Assembly: GCA_036675505.1 (NCBI GenBank) | Contig: JAKFEW010000123.1 | Coordinates: forward strand, 1 to 15,565 | Reading direction: 5' to 3' | Source of the DNA: JAKFEW01 sp036675505 | Lineage (GTDB): Bacteria > Cyanobacteriota > Sericytochromatia > S15B-MN24 > JAQBPE01 | DNA length: 15,565 nt | In this document: piece by piece, positions 1 to 6,752 of the stretch | Layout: the number at the start of each line of letters is the position of its first letter | Position numbering within the stretch: the first letter of the stretch is position 1 | Program-made: the position numbers and the translations under genes | The notes under the pieces: generated by a model | What the model was told of the DNA's origin: nothing | The model's database searches: none | Seen by the model: the letters and a program-made list of their open reading frames with translations, nothing else

Positions 1-603
1 GCCCATCGCGGCCAGTGCGTCGAGCCGGCCGGCCGAGGCCGGGGCCGCGGTCTTGTTGAACTCCAGCCCGGACAGGTTCAGGCCCTTGAGCCGAACGGCC
101 TTGCCCGCCTCGTCGACGATCTGGTTGCCGCGGGTCGAGAGCCAGGACAGCGTGCCCGGGAAGCGCGGCAGCGCGGCGCCCAGCGGGTCGGTGGTCGCGA
201 CCTTCGGCGGGTCGGGCAGTCGCCGCAGGCCGGCCAGCCGGTCGACCAGCGCCCAGACGCCGGCGGTCGCGGCGCCGAGCGCGCCGATCGACCGGCGGCC
301 GACCGCCGAGCCCGAAGCGGCCGTGCGGAAGCGCGCCGAGAGCTTGCCCGAGCCAACCCAGAGGTCGTGCACCCACTGCGGCACGCCGGCCCAGCTCGGC
401 GCCCAGGCCTTGCGCCAGCCATCCTTCACCCGGCCCCAGGGACCCGCCGGGGCCACCTGGGCGGGTTTCGCAGGGGCGACGGGCGCCGCGATGCGCACCC
501 GCGTATCGGCCGTGATCGCGGGCGCGACCAGCGCCGCGGCGGAAGCGGCGGGGCGGGCGGGCGAGCCGACGCGGATGGGCTGGGCGGGCTGAACGGGGGG
601 CAA
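1..603 (-). CDS. Glycoside hydrolase family 5 (cellulase-like) protein, N-terminal part; gene runs off the left edge
   Basis: The minus strand is open from the window edge through position 603. Reading from the TTG at 603, which is preceded by AGGAG eight bases upstream, gives 201 residues. Residues about 155-201 carry the hallmark start of a GH5 catalytic barrel: LSWLSTRGNQIVDEAGKAVR, then LKGLNLSGLEFN, then RLDALAAMG. This matches the conserved 'x-G-x-xIvDxxGxxVRLxGxNxxGxE' entry strand of bacterial endoglucanases. The catalytic glutamates would lie beyond the window. Residues 1-150 are an Ala/Pro-rich, low-complexity extension plus a Trp-containing stretch (about 60-85) that I do not recognise. 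No signal peptide is seen from the TTG, nor from an in-frame ATG at 753 that would add 50 poorly coding residues. Export is therefore unclear. The family hydrolyses beta-glucans such as cellulose. The exact substrate is unknown. Confidence 0.72.
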   Translation of the reverse strand, partial: MPPVQPAQPIRVGSPARPAASAAALVAPAITADTRVRIAAPVAPAKPAQVAPAGPWGRVKDGWRKAWAPSWAGVPQWVHDLWVGSGKLSARFRTAASGSAVGRRSIGALGAATAGVWALVDRLAGLRRLPDPPKVATTDPLGAALPRFPGTLSWLSTRGNQIVDEAGKAVRLKGLNLSGLEFNKTAAPASAGRLDALAAMG

Positions 604-871
604 AGGAACGGCTCCTGGTTCCGAGGGGTGACACGGGCGAAGCGAAGGTCCGCAACGAGTCTTGTATCGCCACTTCGCGGCGGGAGCGGGCGTTAAGGTG
701 TCTTTAAACAGTTGAACGATGGCCGCGCCGGGTGGCTGAAATCGGCTCCCCATGCCGCGGTACGCAACTCGCCCGCCAGCCCGACCGGGCAGTTCCCCCG
801 GGAGCTACTAACCATCCGCCGGCTCTCACTTGCACGCTCAGCGAAAGAACATCCAAGGGTCATGACGTTGG
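604..871. other. Gene-free leader region upstream of the GH5 gene
   Basis: No gene is supported here. The plus-strand gene at 940 has its own promoter at 872-900, so this stretch most likely serves as upstream region and leader of the minus-strand GH5 gene. It contains short inverted repeats, for example GCCC-GACC-GGGC near 779-790 and a GCGAAG/CTTCGC pair around 639-680. There is also an AT-richer patch near 693-716 (TTAAGG, TTTAAA). I looked for known riboswitch cores on both strands and found no convincing match. I also found no clean minus-strand -35/-10 pair. Confidence 0.4.
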
Positions 872-900
872 TTGATTTATGTTAAGCGACCGCGTAGGAT
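872..900 (+). promoter_or_regulatory. Sigma-70-type promoter for the gene at 940
   Basis: A -35 hexamer TTGATT (872-877) is separated by exactly 17 bases from a -10 hexamer TAGGAT (895-900). Transcription would start near 907, giving a leader of about 33 bases before the ATG at 940. The leader carries AAAGGAG at 926-932, seven bases before the start. Confidence 0.7.
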
Positions 901-939
901 GCCACCTCCCCGACCCCCCTCATCGAAAGGAGCGCGCCC

Positions 940-1278
940 ATGCGTTGTATCGTGAAGGTCCAGATCCCGATGGAATCCGGCAATGCGATGATCGTCGAGA
1001 ACAAGCTCAAGGACGTCGTCGGCGGCATCCTCGAAGAGCTCAAGCCGGAGGCGGCTTACTTCTACAGCGAAAACGGCACGCGGGCCGCCCTGTTCATCCT
1101 CGACCTGGCTGACGCGTCCAAGATCCCCTCGATCGCCGAACCCTTCTTCCTCGCGCTCAACGCGCGCGTCGAGATCCTCCCGGCGATGACCGCCGAGGAC
1201 CTCATGAAGGCTGGCCCGGACCTCGAGGCCGCCGTCAAGAAGTGGGCCCCCCACCGCGCGCCCGCGCTCACCCGCTAA
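940..1278 (+). CDS. Small conserved protein, probable ferredoxin-like (dimeric alpha-beta barrel) fold
   Basis: A complete 112-residue protein whose ATG lies seven bases after AAAGGAG and downstream of a well-formed promoter. The beginning, MRCIVKVQIPMESGNAM, reads as a first beta-strand. It is followed by a helix (ENKLKDVVGGILEEL), then PEAAYFYSENGTRAALFILD (about 36-55) and a final block around EPFFLALNARVEILPAMTAEDL. This strand-helix-strand-strand-helix-strand order and size resemble small ABM/DUF3303-like dimeric alpha-beta barrel proteins, sometimes annotated only as hypothetical. No catalytic residues are evident and there is no signal peptide, so it is probably cytoplasmic. It is monocistronic: a strong hairpin follows its stop codon directly. 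I assign no function. Confidence 0.85.
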   Translation: MRCIVKVQIPMESGNAMIVENKLKDVVGGILEELKPEAAYFYSENGTRAALFILDLADASKIPSIAEPFFLALNARVEILPAMTAEDLMKAGPDLEAAVKKWAPHRAPALTR

Positions 1279-1292
1279 GCCCTGAACCTCGC

Positions 1293-1321
1293 CCGGCTCC
1301 CGCCTCTTCGGCGGGAGCCGG
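1293..1321. terminator. Perfect 12-bp hairpin between convergent genes
   Basis: CCGGCTCCCGCC (1293-1304) and GGCGGGAGCCGG (1310-1321) are exact reverse complements around a five-base TCTTC loop. The hairpin starts 14 bases after the stop of the 940 gene and ends six bases before the stop of the opposing gene, so it can act in both directions. Neither side has a clear T-run, so the termination mode is uncertain. Confidence 0.7.
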
Positions 1322-1327
1322 CGCGCT

Positions 1328-1492
1328 TCAGGCCTCGCAGGGGTCTTCCAGCGGCCCGACCGGCAAGACGGCGTCTTGCGCCTCGTCCTCTCCCAGGTCC
1401 GCGTGGTCCTCCAGCTCGGGCGTGATCGGCTCTGCCGAGATCATCATCTCCTCCGAGACGAAGAGCCCCGGATCCTTGTGGCCATGTTGCAT
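1328..1492 (-). CDS. Small acidic hypothetical protein (54 aa)
   Basis: The start was chosen at the ATG at 1492 because AAAGGAG (1499-1505) sits six bases upstream. An in-frame ATG at 1531 lacks such a site and would add 13 residues. The protein is 54 residues and strongly acidic. It opens MQHGHKDPGLFVSEEMM, has PELEDHADLGEDEAQD in the middle and ends in EDPCEA with one cysteine. No domain, signal peptide or membrane segment is visible. It is convergent with the 940 gene and shares its style of ribosome binding site and a TAGGAT -10-like element. No function is assigned. The good ribosome binding site is the main support that it is expressed. Confidence 0.62.
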   Translation of the reverse strand: MQHGHKDPGLFVSEEMMISAEPITPELEDHADLGEDEAQDAVLPVGPLEDPCEA

Positions 1493-1536
1493 CGTCCGCT
1501 CCTTTCCCGTTCTGCACCCTGGCGGGCGCATTGGCC

Positions 1537-1542
1537 ATCCTA
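1537..1542 (-). promoter_or_regulatory. -10-like element for the 54-aa acidic protein
   Basis: The minus strand reads GCGCTAGGATGGCCA here. The hexamer TAGGAT is identical to the -10 of the 940 gene and lies in a nearly identical context (GCGTAGGATGCCA there). It is 44 bases upstream of the ATG at 1492. No recognisable -35 is found 16-18 bases upstream, so this is a tentative call. Confidence 0.35.
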
Positions 1543-1632
1543 GCGCGTGGGCGCCGGAAGGTGGACGGGCGAGCGCGGGTCGCGCGTGCGGTCCCCGTGT
1601 CGGTCGGCTGCGCGAACCCGCCGCCGCGCCGC

Positions 1633-1647
1633 GGGTACAAGAACCCC
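1633..1647 (+). promoter_or_regulatory. Putative leaderless-type -10 element before lipoprotein 1
   Basis: The hexamer TACAAG (1636-1641) lies exactly six bases before the ATG at 1648 and no Shine-Dalgarno sequence is present. It sits within a small inverted repeat, GGGT-N6-ACCC (1633-1646). No -35 is seen. The second lipoprotein has the same arrangement, which argues for transcription starting at or very near the A of the ATG. Confidence 0.45.
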
Positions 1648-3252
1648 ATGACCCGGTTACACGCGCTCGTTTCCAGCCTGACAGCAGCCTGCCTCGCGGC
1701 GTCGGTCGTCGCCTGCACGGTGAAGGGGCCGACGAGCGAGCCGCGCAAGGCCGCGGCGAGCGCCAGGCCCCGGCCGAGCGGGGCGCCGACGGGGGCGCCG
1801 GTCGACACGGTCACGGCGGCCGCCAAGCCTGGCGCGCTCGCCAAGCTGATGCGCCCGGCCAGCGGCACCACGGCGCTGCGCGGGCGGGTCACGATCGAGG
1901 CGACCTACGCGCTCGGCGCGGGCGGCACGCTGATCTCGGACAAGGGCAGCGGGGTCGTCGCCAACAACGGCGCGTCGGTCGCGGTCGGCGGCGCCCGGCT
2001 CGACGCCGCGAGCGGCCGCCTCGTGAGCAACAACAGCGGCAACGTGCTCGCCGAAGGCACCGGCAACGTGGCGGCCGAGGCCGCGGGCGGGCGCGCGCCG
2101 ATCCTCGACGGCGGCGCCCTGCTCGCGGGCGGCGCGCTGGTCGCGAACAACGGCGCGAACCTGACCGGCAAGACGAAATTCGGGCTCGCGCAGGCCGCCG
2201 CGCCGGGCGTCGGGACCGAGCTGCCGGCGGCGGGCATGCTCGTGAGCGTCGTCTCGCTCGCGGACTACCGCTACGTGCCGCTCGGTGTGCGGCCCGACGG
2301 CAGCGAGATCTTCGCGGTCTACACGGACGTGGGCGGCGCCTTCGAGGTCCATGTGCCCGAGGCCAACCGGCGCAACCTGCTGGTGGTGGCGAGCGTGCCG
2401 GGCGTGCCGGACCGCCGGTTGAACCCCAACGTGGTCGTCGCGAGCGGCACCGACGCCTTGACCGTGGACGAGCTCGAGCGCCTCACGACCCAGTACCTGC
2501 GCCTGGTGTTCACCCAGCAGATGGGGATCGCGATCCAGAACCCGGATCTCGCGCTGGCCTTCGTGGCGACCGAGAACTACCTCGACGGCGCGCTCGACGA
2601 TCCGAGCTCGTCGCGCGGCACCGTGGCCGCGATGCTGCGCAAGCTGGGCGACCTGGGCCGCGAAGCCGGGCTGCCCGCCGAGCCCGATCCGAAGCGCCTC
2701 GAGGCGGCCTGCCGCCGCGTGGTGGACGCGATCATCGCGCGGGTCGACCTGCCGGGGTCGGTGATCACCCGGGCGGACATCCCGATGTGGGTCGAAGGCG
2801 GCAGTGCGCGGGCGCCGATGCCCGTGATGACCGGCCTGCGGCAAATCCTGCGCACGCTGCTCGACGGCGCGGGCGCCCGGCTGCGGACGGACCCCGGCGC
2901 CTACGCCCAGACCTACCTCGCGCAGAAGATCAACGCGTCGACCGAGGCCCAGCCGATGGCGCCGATCGGCGACTGGACGGGCAAGATCACGACGCCGGGC
3001 GACGTCGCGGAGTTCATGCTGATCGAGTACGCGGGCGCCGTGCGGCTGAACGCCAACGTGGGCTACCGCAGGCTCTATACGGACTTCCACGCGGCGCTCG
3101 GCGTGGCCGAGCCGGTGCAGGCGGGGAACGAGAGCGCGAACGTCCTTCAGGCCTCGGGCTACGGCGTGGTCCTCGCGTTGGCGCGCGTGCTGCTGAACGA
3201 CCCGGCCGCCGCCGCCGAGGTCCGCACGATTCTCGCAGAGGAAGCCCGTTGA
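1648..3252 (+). CDS. Repeat-containing lipoprotein, copy 1 of a three-gene paralogous family
   Basis: A 534-residue predicted lipoprotein. The ATG at 1648 was chosen over an upstream in-frame ATG at 1531 because a signal peptide begins here: R3, then a hydrophobic stretch ending SVVAC with the lipid-attachment cysteine at 23. A Pro/Ala/Lys linker follows to about 65. Residues about 78-175 are a glycine/asparagine-rich beta region with degenerate octads (LISDKGSG, VVANNGAS, LVSNNSGN, LVANNGAN). Residues about 192-265 form a beta-sandwich-like block (MLVSVVSL, PLG, AVYTDVGGAFEVHVP, LLVVASVPG) resembling carboxypeptidase-regulatory/transthyretin-type folds. Residues 272-534 are mainly helical and include TYLAQKINA and GDWTGKITTPGDVAEFMLIE. 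I do not recognise the family. The same architecture is repeated in the next two genes, 24 and 10 bases apart, so it is probably exported and acts with them. Function unknown. Confidence 0.88.
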   Translation: MTRLHALVSSLTAACLAASVVACTVKGPTSEPRKAAASARPRPSGAPTGAPVDTVTAAAKPGALAKLMRPASGTTALRGRVTIEATYALGAGGTLISDKGSGVVANNGASVAVGGARLDAASGRLVSNNSGNVLAEGTGNVAAEAAGGRAPILDGGALLAGGALVANNGANLTGKTKFGLAQAAAPGVGTELPAAGMLVSVVSLADYRYVPLGVRPDGSEIFAVYTDVGGAFEVHVPEANRRNLLVVASVPGVPDRRLNPNVVVASGTDALTVDELERLTTQYLRLVFTQQMGIAIQNPDLALAFVATENYLDGALDDPSSSRGTVAAMLRKLGDLGREAGLPAEPDPKRLEAACRRVVDAIIARVDLPGSVITRADIPMWVEGGSARAPMPVMTGLRQILRTLLDGAGARLRTDPGAYAQTYLAQKINASTEAQPMAPIGDWTGKITTPGDVAEFMLIEYAGAVRLNANVGYRRLYTDFHAALGVAEPVQAGNESANVLQASGYGVVLALARVLLNDPAAAAEVRTILAEEAR

Positions 3253-3261
3253 GCGCGCGGC

Positions 3262-3276
3262 GGGTATAACCCTCGC
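3262..3276 (+). promoter_or_regulatory. Putative leaderless-type -10 element before lipoprotein 2
   Basis: TATAAC (3265-3270) lies exactly six bases upstream of the ATG at 3277, within a perfect inverted repeat GGGT-ATA-ACCC (3262-3272). There is no ribosome binding site and no clear -35. Both the spacing and the flanking GCGGGTAYAA match the site before copy 1. If active, this gene has its own transcript in addition to any read-through from copy 1. Confidence 0.5.
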
Positions 3277-5109
3277 ATGCGCCCCGCCGCGATTATCGGT
3301 CGAATGATCCCGCTCGGGCTCGCCACTTTGCTCGTGGCCTGCAGCCTGGGCGGCCCGGCGGGCGGCCCGACCAAGCTGGGCGCCTCCACGCGCGTGCGGC
3401 CGACCGGCAAGACGCCGGCGCCCACCACCGGCGATGGGCTGATCTCGGACAAGGGCGGCGCGGTCCTCTCGAAGCTCTTGAAGCCCGCCGCGGGCACCGT
3501 CGTGCTCGGCGGCCAGGTCAACATCGAGGCCAGCTACGCGCTCGGCGAAGGCGGCCTGCTGATCGGCGACGCCGGCAGCGGCCTGATCGGCGATGCGGGC
3601 AGCGGGCTGATCGGCAAGGTCAAGCTGATCGGCGACGCGGGCAGCGGGCTGATCGGCAAGGTCAAGGCGCCCTTGATCGGCGATGCCGGCAGCGGCGTCA
3701 TCTCGAACCATGGGGCGTCGATCGCCGTCGGCGGCGCGCGCGTGGTCGATGGCCGCCTCGTGAGCAACAACAGCGGCAGCGTGATCGCCGAAGGCGCGGG
3801 CAACGCGATCGCCTCGTTCACCGGCGGCCGCGCCACGGCCCTCGACGACGGCACCCTGCTCGCAGGCGGCGCGCTGATCGGCGACGCAGGCAGCGGCCTC
3901 ATCGGCAACAACAGCGGCGGCTTGATCGGCAACAACAGCGGCGGGCTGATCGGCGATGCCGGCAGCGGGCTGATCGGCAAGACGAAGTACCAGGCGCCGC
4001 GCTACAGCCTGGCCCAGGCCACCTCGGGCGTCGGCGTCGCGCTGCCCGCGGCCGGCATGCTGGTCGGCGTCGTCTCGCTCGACACCTGGGAGTACCTGCC
4101 GCTGGGCCAGGACGCGAGCGGCAAGCCGGTCTACGCCGTCTACTCCGACGCCAACGGCCGATTCGCCGTGCACGTGCCCGAGGCGAAGAAGGACAACGTG
4201 CTGGTCGTCACCACCGTGCCCGGCTCGCGCGATCCGCGCGGCACCTACGACTTCGTCGCCACCGACCGCTCGGCGGAGAACGCCGTCGACGACCTCGGCC
4301 GCATGGTCGCGCGCTACATCCGCCGCACCTTCACAGGCCGCCTGGCCGACACGATCAAGGCGCCCGAGGTCACGCTCCTCTTGCTCGACCGCGAGGCCAC
4401 CCTGGGCGGCGACCCGAGCAAGCCGGACAGCGCGAAGGGCGCCGTGAAGGTGATGGTCGACCTGCTCGTCTCGCTCGGCGCCGAGACAGGCGTCGGCCCC
4501 GACACGCCCGACGACGTGCTGAACCGCAAGGCCCAGCGCCTGATCGACCTCGCGCTCGCGCGCATCGACCTGCGCAACCTCATGATCACGGCCGACGACA
4601 TCCCGATCTGGACCGACGACGTCGGCATCCGGCCGCCCTACCCGGTGCTCGACGCCTACCGCGCCGGCCTGATCGTGCTGCTCGACGGCTCCACCAAGCA
4701 GCTGCGCGCCGAGCCGAACTTCTTCACGCAGGATTACCTCGCGAACGTCATCAACGCGTCGTCCGGCGGCGACGCCCCGCCGCTCATGCAGGACTGGACG
4801 GGCCGCATCAAGACGCCGTCCGACCTCGGCGAGTTCATGATGGTCGAGTACTTCGCGGCCGTGCGCGCGAACGGCACGGCGCCGAACCGCCGCATGTTCG
4901 AGATCTTCCACCGGGCGCGCGGCGACGCGGGCCCCGAGGCGGCCGCCTTCGAGACGATCAAGGTGCTCAGCTCGACGGTGAGCCAGACCAGCGTGGCTAT
5001 CTGCCGCGTGCTCGCGCGCGAGGACCTGCGCGCCGAGGTGCGCGCGATCCTGGCCGAGCCCGATGACCGGAGGGAACCAGCGAAGCTGGATCCCGGCGCC
5101 AAGCCCTGA
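3277..5109 (+). CDS. Repeat-expanded lipoprotein, copy 2 of the paralogous family (LIGDAGSG octads)
   Basis: A 610-residue predicted lipoprotein. The signal peptide ends LLVAC with the lipidated cysteine at 22. It has the same layout as its neighbours: linker to about 65, octad region about 80-237, beta-sandwich-like block about 255-330 (MLVGVVSL, LPLGQDASGKPVYAVYSDANG, FAVHVP, VLVVTTVPGSRD) and a helical C-terminal half. That half has NFFTQDYLANVINA (481-494) and QDWTGRIKTPSDLGEFMMVEY (505-525). It is 76 residues longer than either paralogue, largely because of the octad region. That region has six exact LIGDAGSG units (starting 95, 103, 117, 133, 200, 224), two LIGNNSGG units (208, 216) and three LIGK[VT]K caps. 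The octads would fit a beta-solenoid or amyloid-like stacked-strand structure, but this is inference. The C-terminus ends in a charged, proline-containing tail. Function is unknown. Confidence 0.9.
   Translation: MRPAAIIGRMIPLGLATLLVACSLGGPAGGPTKLGASTRVRPTGKTPAPTTGDGLISDKGGAVLSKLLKPAAGTVVLGGQVNIEASYALGEGGLLIGDAGSGLIGDAGSGLIGKVKLIGDAGSGLIGKVKAPLIGDAGSGVISNHGASIAVGGARVVDGRLVSNNSGSVIAEGAGNAIASFTGGRATALDDGTLLAGGALIGDAGSGLIGNNSGGLIGNNSGGLIGDAGSGLIGKTKYQAPRYSLAQATSGVGVALPAAGMLVGVVSLDTWEYLPLGQDASGKPVYAVYSDANGRFAVHVPEAKKDNVLVVTTVPGSRDPRGTYDFVATDRSAENAVDDLGRMVARYIRRTFTGRLADTIKAPEVTLLLLDREATLGGDPSKPDSAKGAVKVMVDLLVSLGAETGVGPDTPDDVLNRKAQRLIDLALARIDLRNLMITADDIPIWTDDVGIRPPYPVLDAYRAGLIVLLDGSTKQLRAEPNFFTQDYLANVINASSGGDAPPLMQDWTGRIKTPSDLGEFMMVEYFAAVRANGTAPNRRMFEIFHRARGDAGPEAAAFETIKVLSSTVSQTSVAICRVLAREDLRAEVRAILAEPDDRREPAKLDPGAKP
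3559..3696 (+). repeat. 24-bp coding tandem repeat, cluster 1 (LIGDAGSG)
   Basis: Four copies of a 24-bp unit of the type CTGATCGGCGACGCGGGCAG plus CGG(C) encode LIGDAGSG. They are interspersed with two LIGKVK(AP) caps. The copies are nearly identical at the DNA level with mostly third-position differences, which suggests fairly recent internal duplication. Confidence 0.9.
3874..3987 (+). repeat. 24-bp coding tandem repeat, cluster 2 (LIGDAGSG/LIGNNSGG)
   Basis: Four consecutive 24-bp units encode LIGDAGSG, LIGNNSGG, LIGNNSGG and LIGDAGSG, followed by the LIGKTK cap. The two central units are almost identical in DNA. The same arrangement is shorter and more degenerate in the flanking paralogues. 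Confidence 0.9.
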
Positions 5110-5119
5110 GCCCCCGGCC

Positions 5120-6724
5120 ATGACGCCCCGCCCGACAGCCGCCCGCGGGCTCGCAGCTCTCCTCGCCCTCGCGCTCGCGGCCTGCACCCTTCCCGCCCCG
5201 ACCAAGGCGCCGAAATCCGGCGCTTCCGTGACACCGCGCTCGCGCGTGACCTCGCCCAGGCCCGGCGCCGCAGGCACCGCCGCGAAGCTCGCGAAGCCGC
5301 AGGCCGGCACCACGGCGCTGCGCGGGCGCGTGACGCTGGAAGCCGCCTACGCCCTCGCGCGTGGCGGCACGCTGCTGCCGCGCACCGGCGAGCAGGGCGC
5401 GGCGGTGGCCGCGGCCGGCCTGCGGCTCGACGCGGCGAGCGGGCGCCTGCTGAGCGACCAGGGCGGGCTGCTCGTCTCGGACGCCGGCGGGAACGTCGTC
5501 GCGCCGGGCGGCGCCGGGCTCGCCCCCGACCTCGGCGACGGCACCCTGCTGGCCGGCGGCGCGCTGATCAGCGACGCGGCGGGCGGCCTGATCAGCGATG
5601 CGGCGGGCAGCCTGGTCGGCAACAACGCGGGCGGCCTGGTCGCGAACAACGCGGGCGCGGCGGTGGCGCGCTTCGGGCTCACGCAGGCCGATCGACCGGC
5701 CGCGGGGACCGAGCTGCCGGTGGCCGGCATGCTCGTGAGCGTCGTCTCGCTGACCGACCGCAGCTACCTGCCGCTCGGCCAGGACGCCGCGGGGAAGCCG
5801 GTCTACGCCGTCTACTCGAACGTCGCGGGCGAGTTCGAGGTGCACGTGCCCGACGATGCGCCCGCCAACCTGCTGGTGGTCGCGAGCGCGGCCGGCGAGC
5901 GCGACCGGCGGCTCAGCCTCAACGTGGTCGTGACCGACCGCGCAGGCGCCGCCCAGGTCGACGAGCTCGGCCGGCTCGTCACGCGCTACGTGCGGCGGGC
6001 CTTCACTGGCCGATTGGCCGCCATGCTGCGCGACCCCGCGCTCGCCAAGACGGCGACGGTGGTGGAGCCGAGCCTGACCGACCGCTCGCGCGGCGAGCTT
6101 TTGACCTTCATCGACGCGATCGCAGACCTCGCGCGCGAGGCCGGCCTGCCGGCCGACGCGGACGACGCGCGCCTGTTCGGCGCCTCGCAACGGATCGTCG
6201 ATCTCTTGCTCGCCGACATCGACCTCGCGACGGTGCGGATCGACGCGGCGGACGTGTCGCGCTGGAATGGCCGCGAGCCCCTGCCGGTGCTCGCGGGCTA
6301 CCGCAAGAGCCTCGGCGACATCCTCACGGGCGCCGCCGCGAAGCTGCGCACCGATCCCGCCTTCTTCACGCAGGACTTCCTCGCGAACGTGGTGAACGCC
6401 CCGCGCGGCGACGGGGAGCAAGGCGCGCCGATCGGCGACTGGACGGGCGCCATCCGCACGCCGGGCGACGTCGGCGAGTTCCTGCTCGTCGAGTACTTCG
6501 CCGCCGTGCGCTTCAACGTCGCGGCGCCCTTCCGGCGCCTCTCAGCCACCCTGTACGGCGCGCTCGAGCCGACGGCGAGCGCCGATGCGAACGTCGCGAA
6601 GGCGTACGACGCCGAGGACCTGCTCTACGGCGCCGGCATGCAGGCCACCGTGTCGCTCACCCGCCGGTTCATGGCCACGCCCGCGCTCGCGGCCGAGGCC
6701 CGCAAGATCTTCGCTGCGCCCTGA
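5120..6724 (+). CDS. Repeat-containing lipoprotein, copy 3 of the paralogous family
   Basis: A 534-residue predicted lipoprotein. The ATG at 5120 is preferred to an in-frame ATG at 5063 because the signal peptide starts here: MTPRPTAARG, then a leucine/alanine core ending LALAAC with cysteine 22. The upstream start would overlap copy 2. It begins 10 bases after the stop of copy 2, with no visible promoter, so it is probably co-transcribed. Octads are present but diverged (LISDAAGS, LVGNNAGG, LVANNAGA around 149-180). The beta-sandwich-like block is at about 198-272 (MLVSVVSLTDRSYLPLG, KPVYAVYSNVAGEFEVHVP). The helical half contains FFTQDFLANVVNA (415-427) and GDWTGAIRTPGDVGEFLLVEY (439-459). 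It shares TTALRGRVT-type sequence with copy 1 and FFTQD[YF]LANV[IV]NA with copy 2. Function unknown; envelope location is inferred. Confidence 0.88.
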   Translation: MTPRPTAARGLAALLALALAACTLPAPTKAPKSGASVTPRSRVTSPRPGAAGTAAKLAKPQAGTTALRGRVTLEAAYALARGGTLLPRTGEQGAAVAAAGLRLDAASGRLLSDQGGLLVSDAGGNVVAPGGAGLAPDLGDGTLLAGGALISDAAGGLISDAAGSLVGNNAGGLVANNAGAAVARFGLTQADRPAAGTELPVAGMLVSVVSLTDRSYLPLGQDAAGKPVYAVYSNVAGEFEVHVPDDAPANLLVVASAAGERDRRLSLNVVVTDRAGAAQVDELGRLVTRYVRRAFTGRLAAMLRDPALAKTATVVEPSLTDRSRGELLTFIDAIADLAREAGLPADADDARLFGASQRIVDLLLADIDLATVRIDAADVSRWNGREPLPVLAGYRKSLGDILTGAAAKLRTDPAFFTQDFLANVVNAPRGDGEQGAPIGDWTGAIRTPGDVGEFLLVEYFAAVRFNVAAPFRRLSATLYGALEPTASADANVAKAYDAEDLLYGAGMQATVSLTRRFMATPALAAEARKIFAAP

Positions 6725-6750
6725 CGCCGCGCCGGCCCGGGACGCGGCGT
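6724..6750. terminator. Hairpin between convergent lipoprotein genes
   Basis: ACGCCGCG (6724-6731) and CGCGGCGT (6743-6750) are perfect reverse complements with an 11-base GC-rich loop that can pair further. The hairpin starts in the stop codon of copy 3 and ends three bases before the stop of the opposing gene. It is placed to terminate both. There is no T-run on either side. Confidence 0.55.
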
Positions 6751-6752
6751 GG

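Noticed and set aside
604..871. Possible riboswitch (c-di-GMP or c-di-AMP type) in the GH5 leader
   Set aside because: GGGGGAAC and AGCTACTAACC are superficially reminiscent of the ydaO motif. The order, spacing and remaining conserved blocks do not fit, so I kept only a generic leader annotation.
1242..3269. A 675-codon plus-strand frame rich in Arg, Gly and Ala
   Set aside because: It is out of frame with lipoprotein 1, has arginine-rich low complexity, and overlaps the hairpin and the acidic protein gene.
3534..3980. Minus-strand frame with LPASPIS-type repeats
   Set aside because: The repeat is only the reverse complement of the LIGDAGSG coding units. There is no ribosome binding site or independent support.
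3559..3987. CRISPR-like array
   Set aside because: The 24-bp repeats are in-frame coding units without unique spacers, inside a lipoprotein gene.
1657..5313. A 1218-codon open frame on the minus strand across the lipoprotein trio
   Set aside because: It is an antisense shadow of three well-supported plus-strand genes with signal peptides and conserved blocks. Its product is a His/Arg/Ala/Asp-rich composition typical of high-GC antisense frames.
4997..6421. Minus-strand 474-codon frame
   Set aside because: Antisense to lipoprotein copy 3, with shadow-like composition and no recognisable domain.
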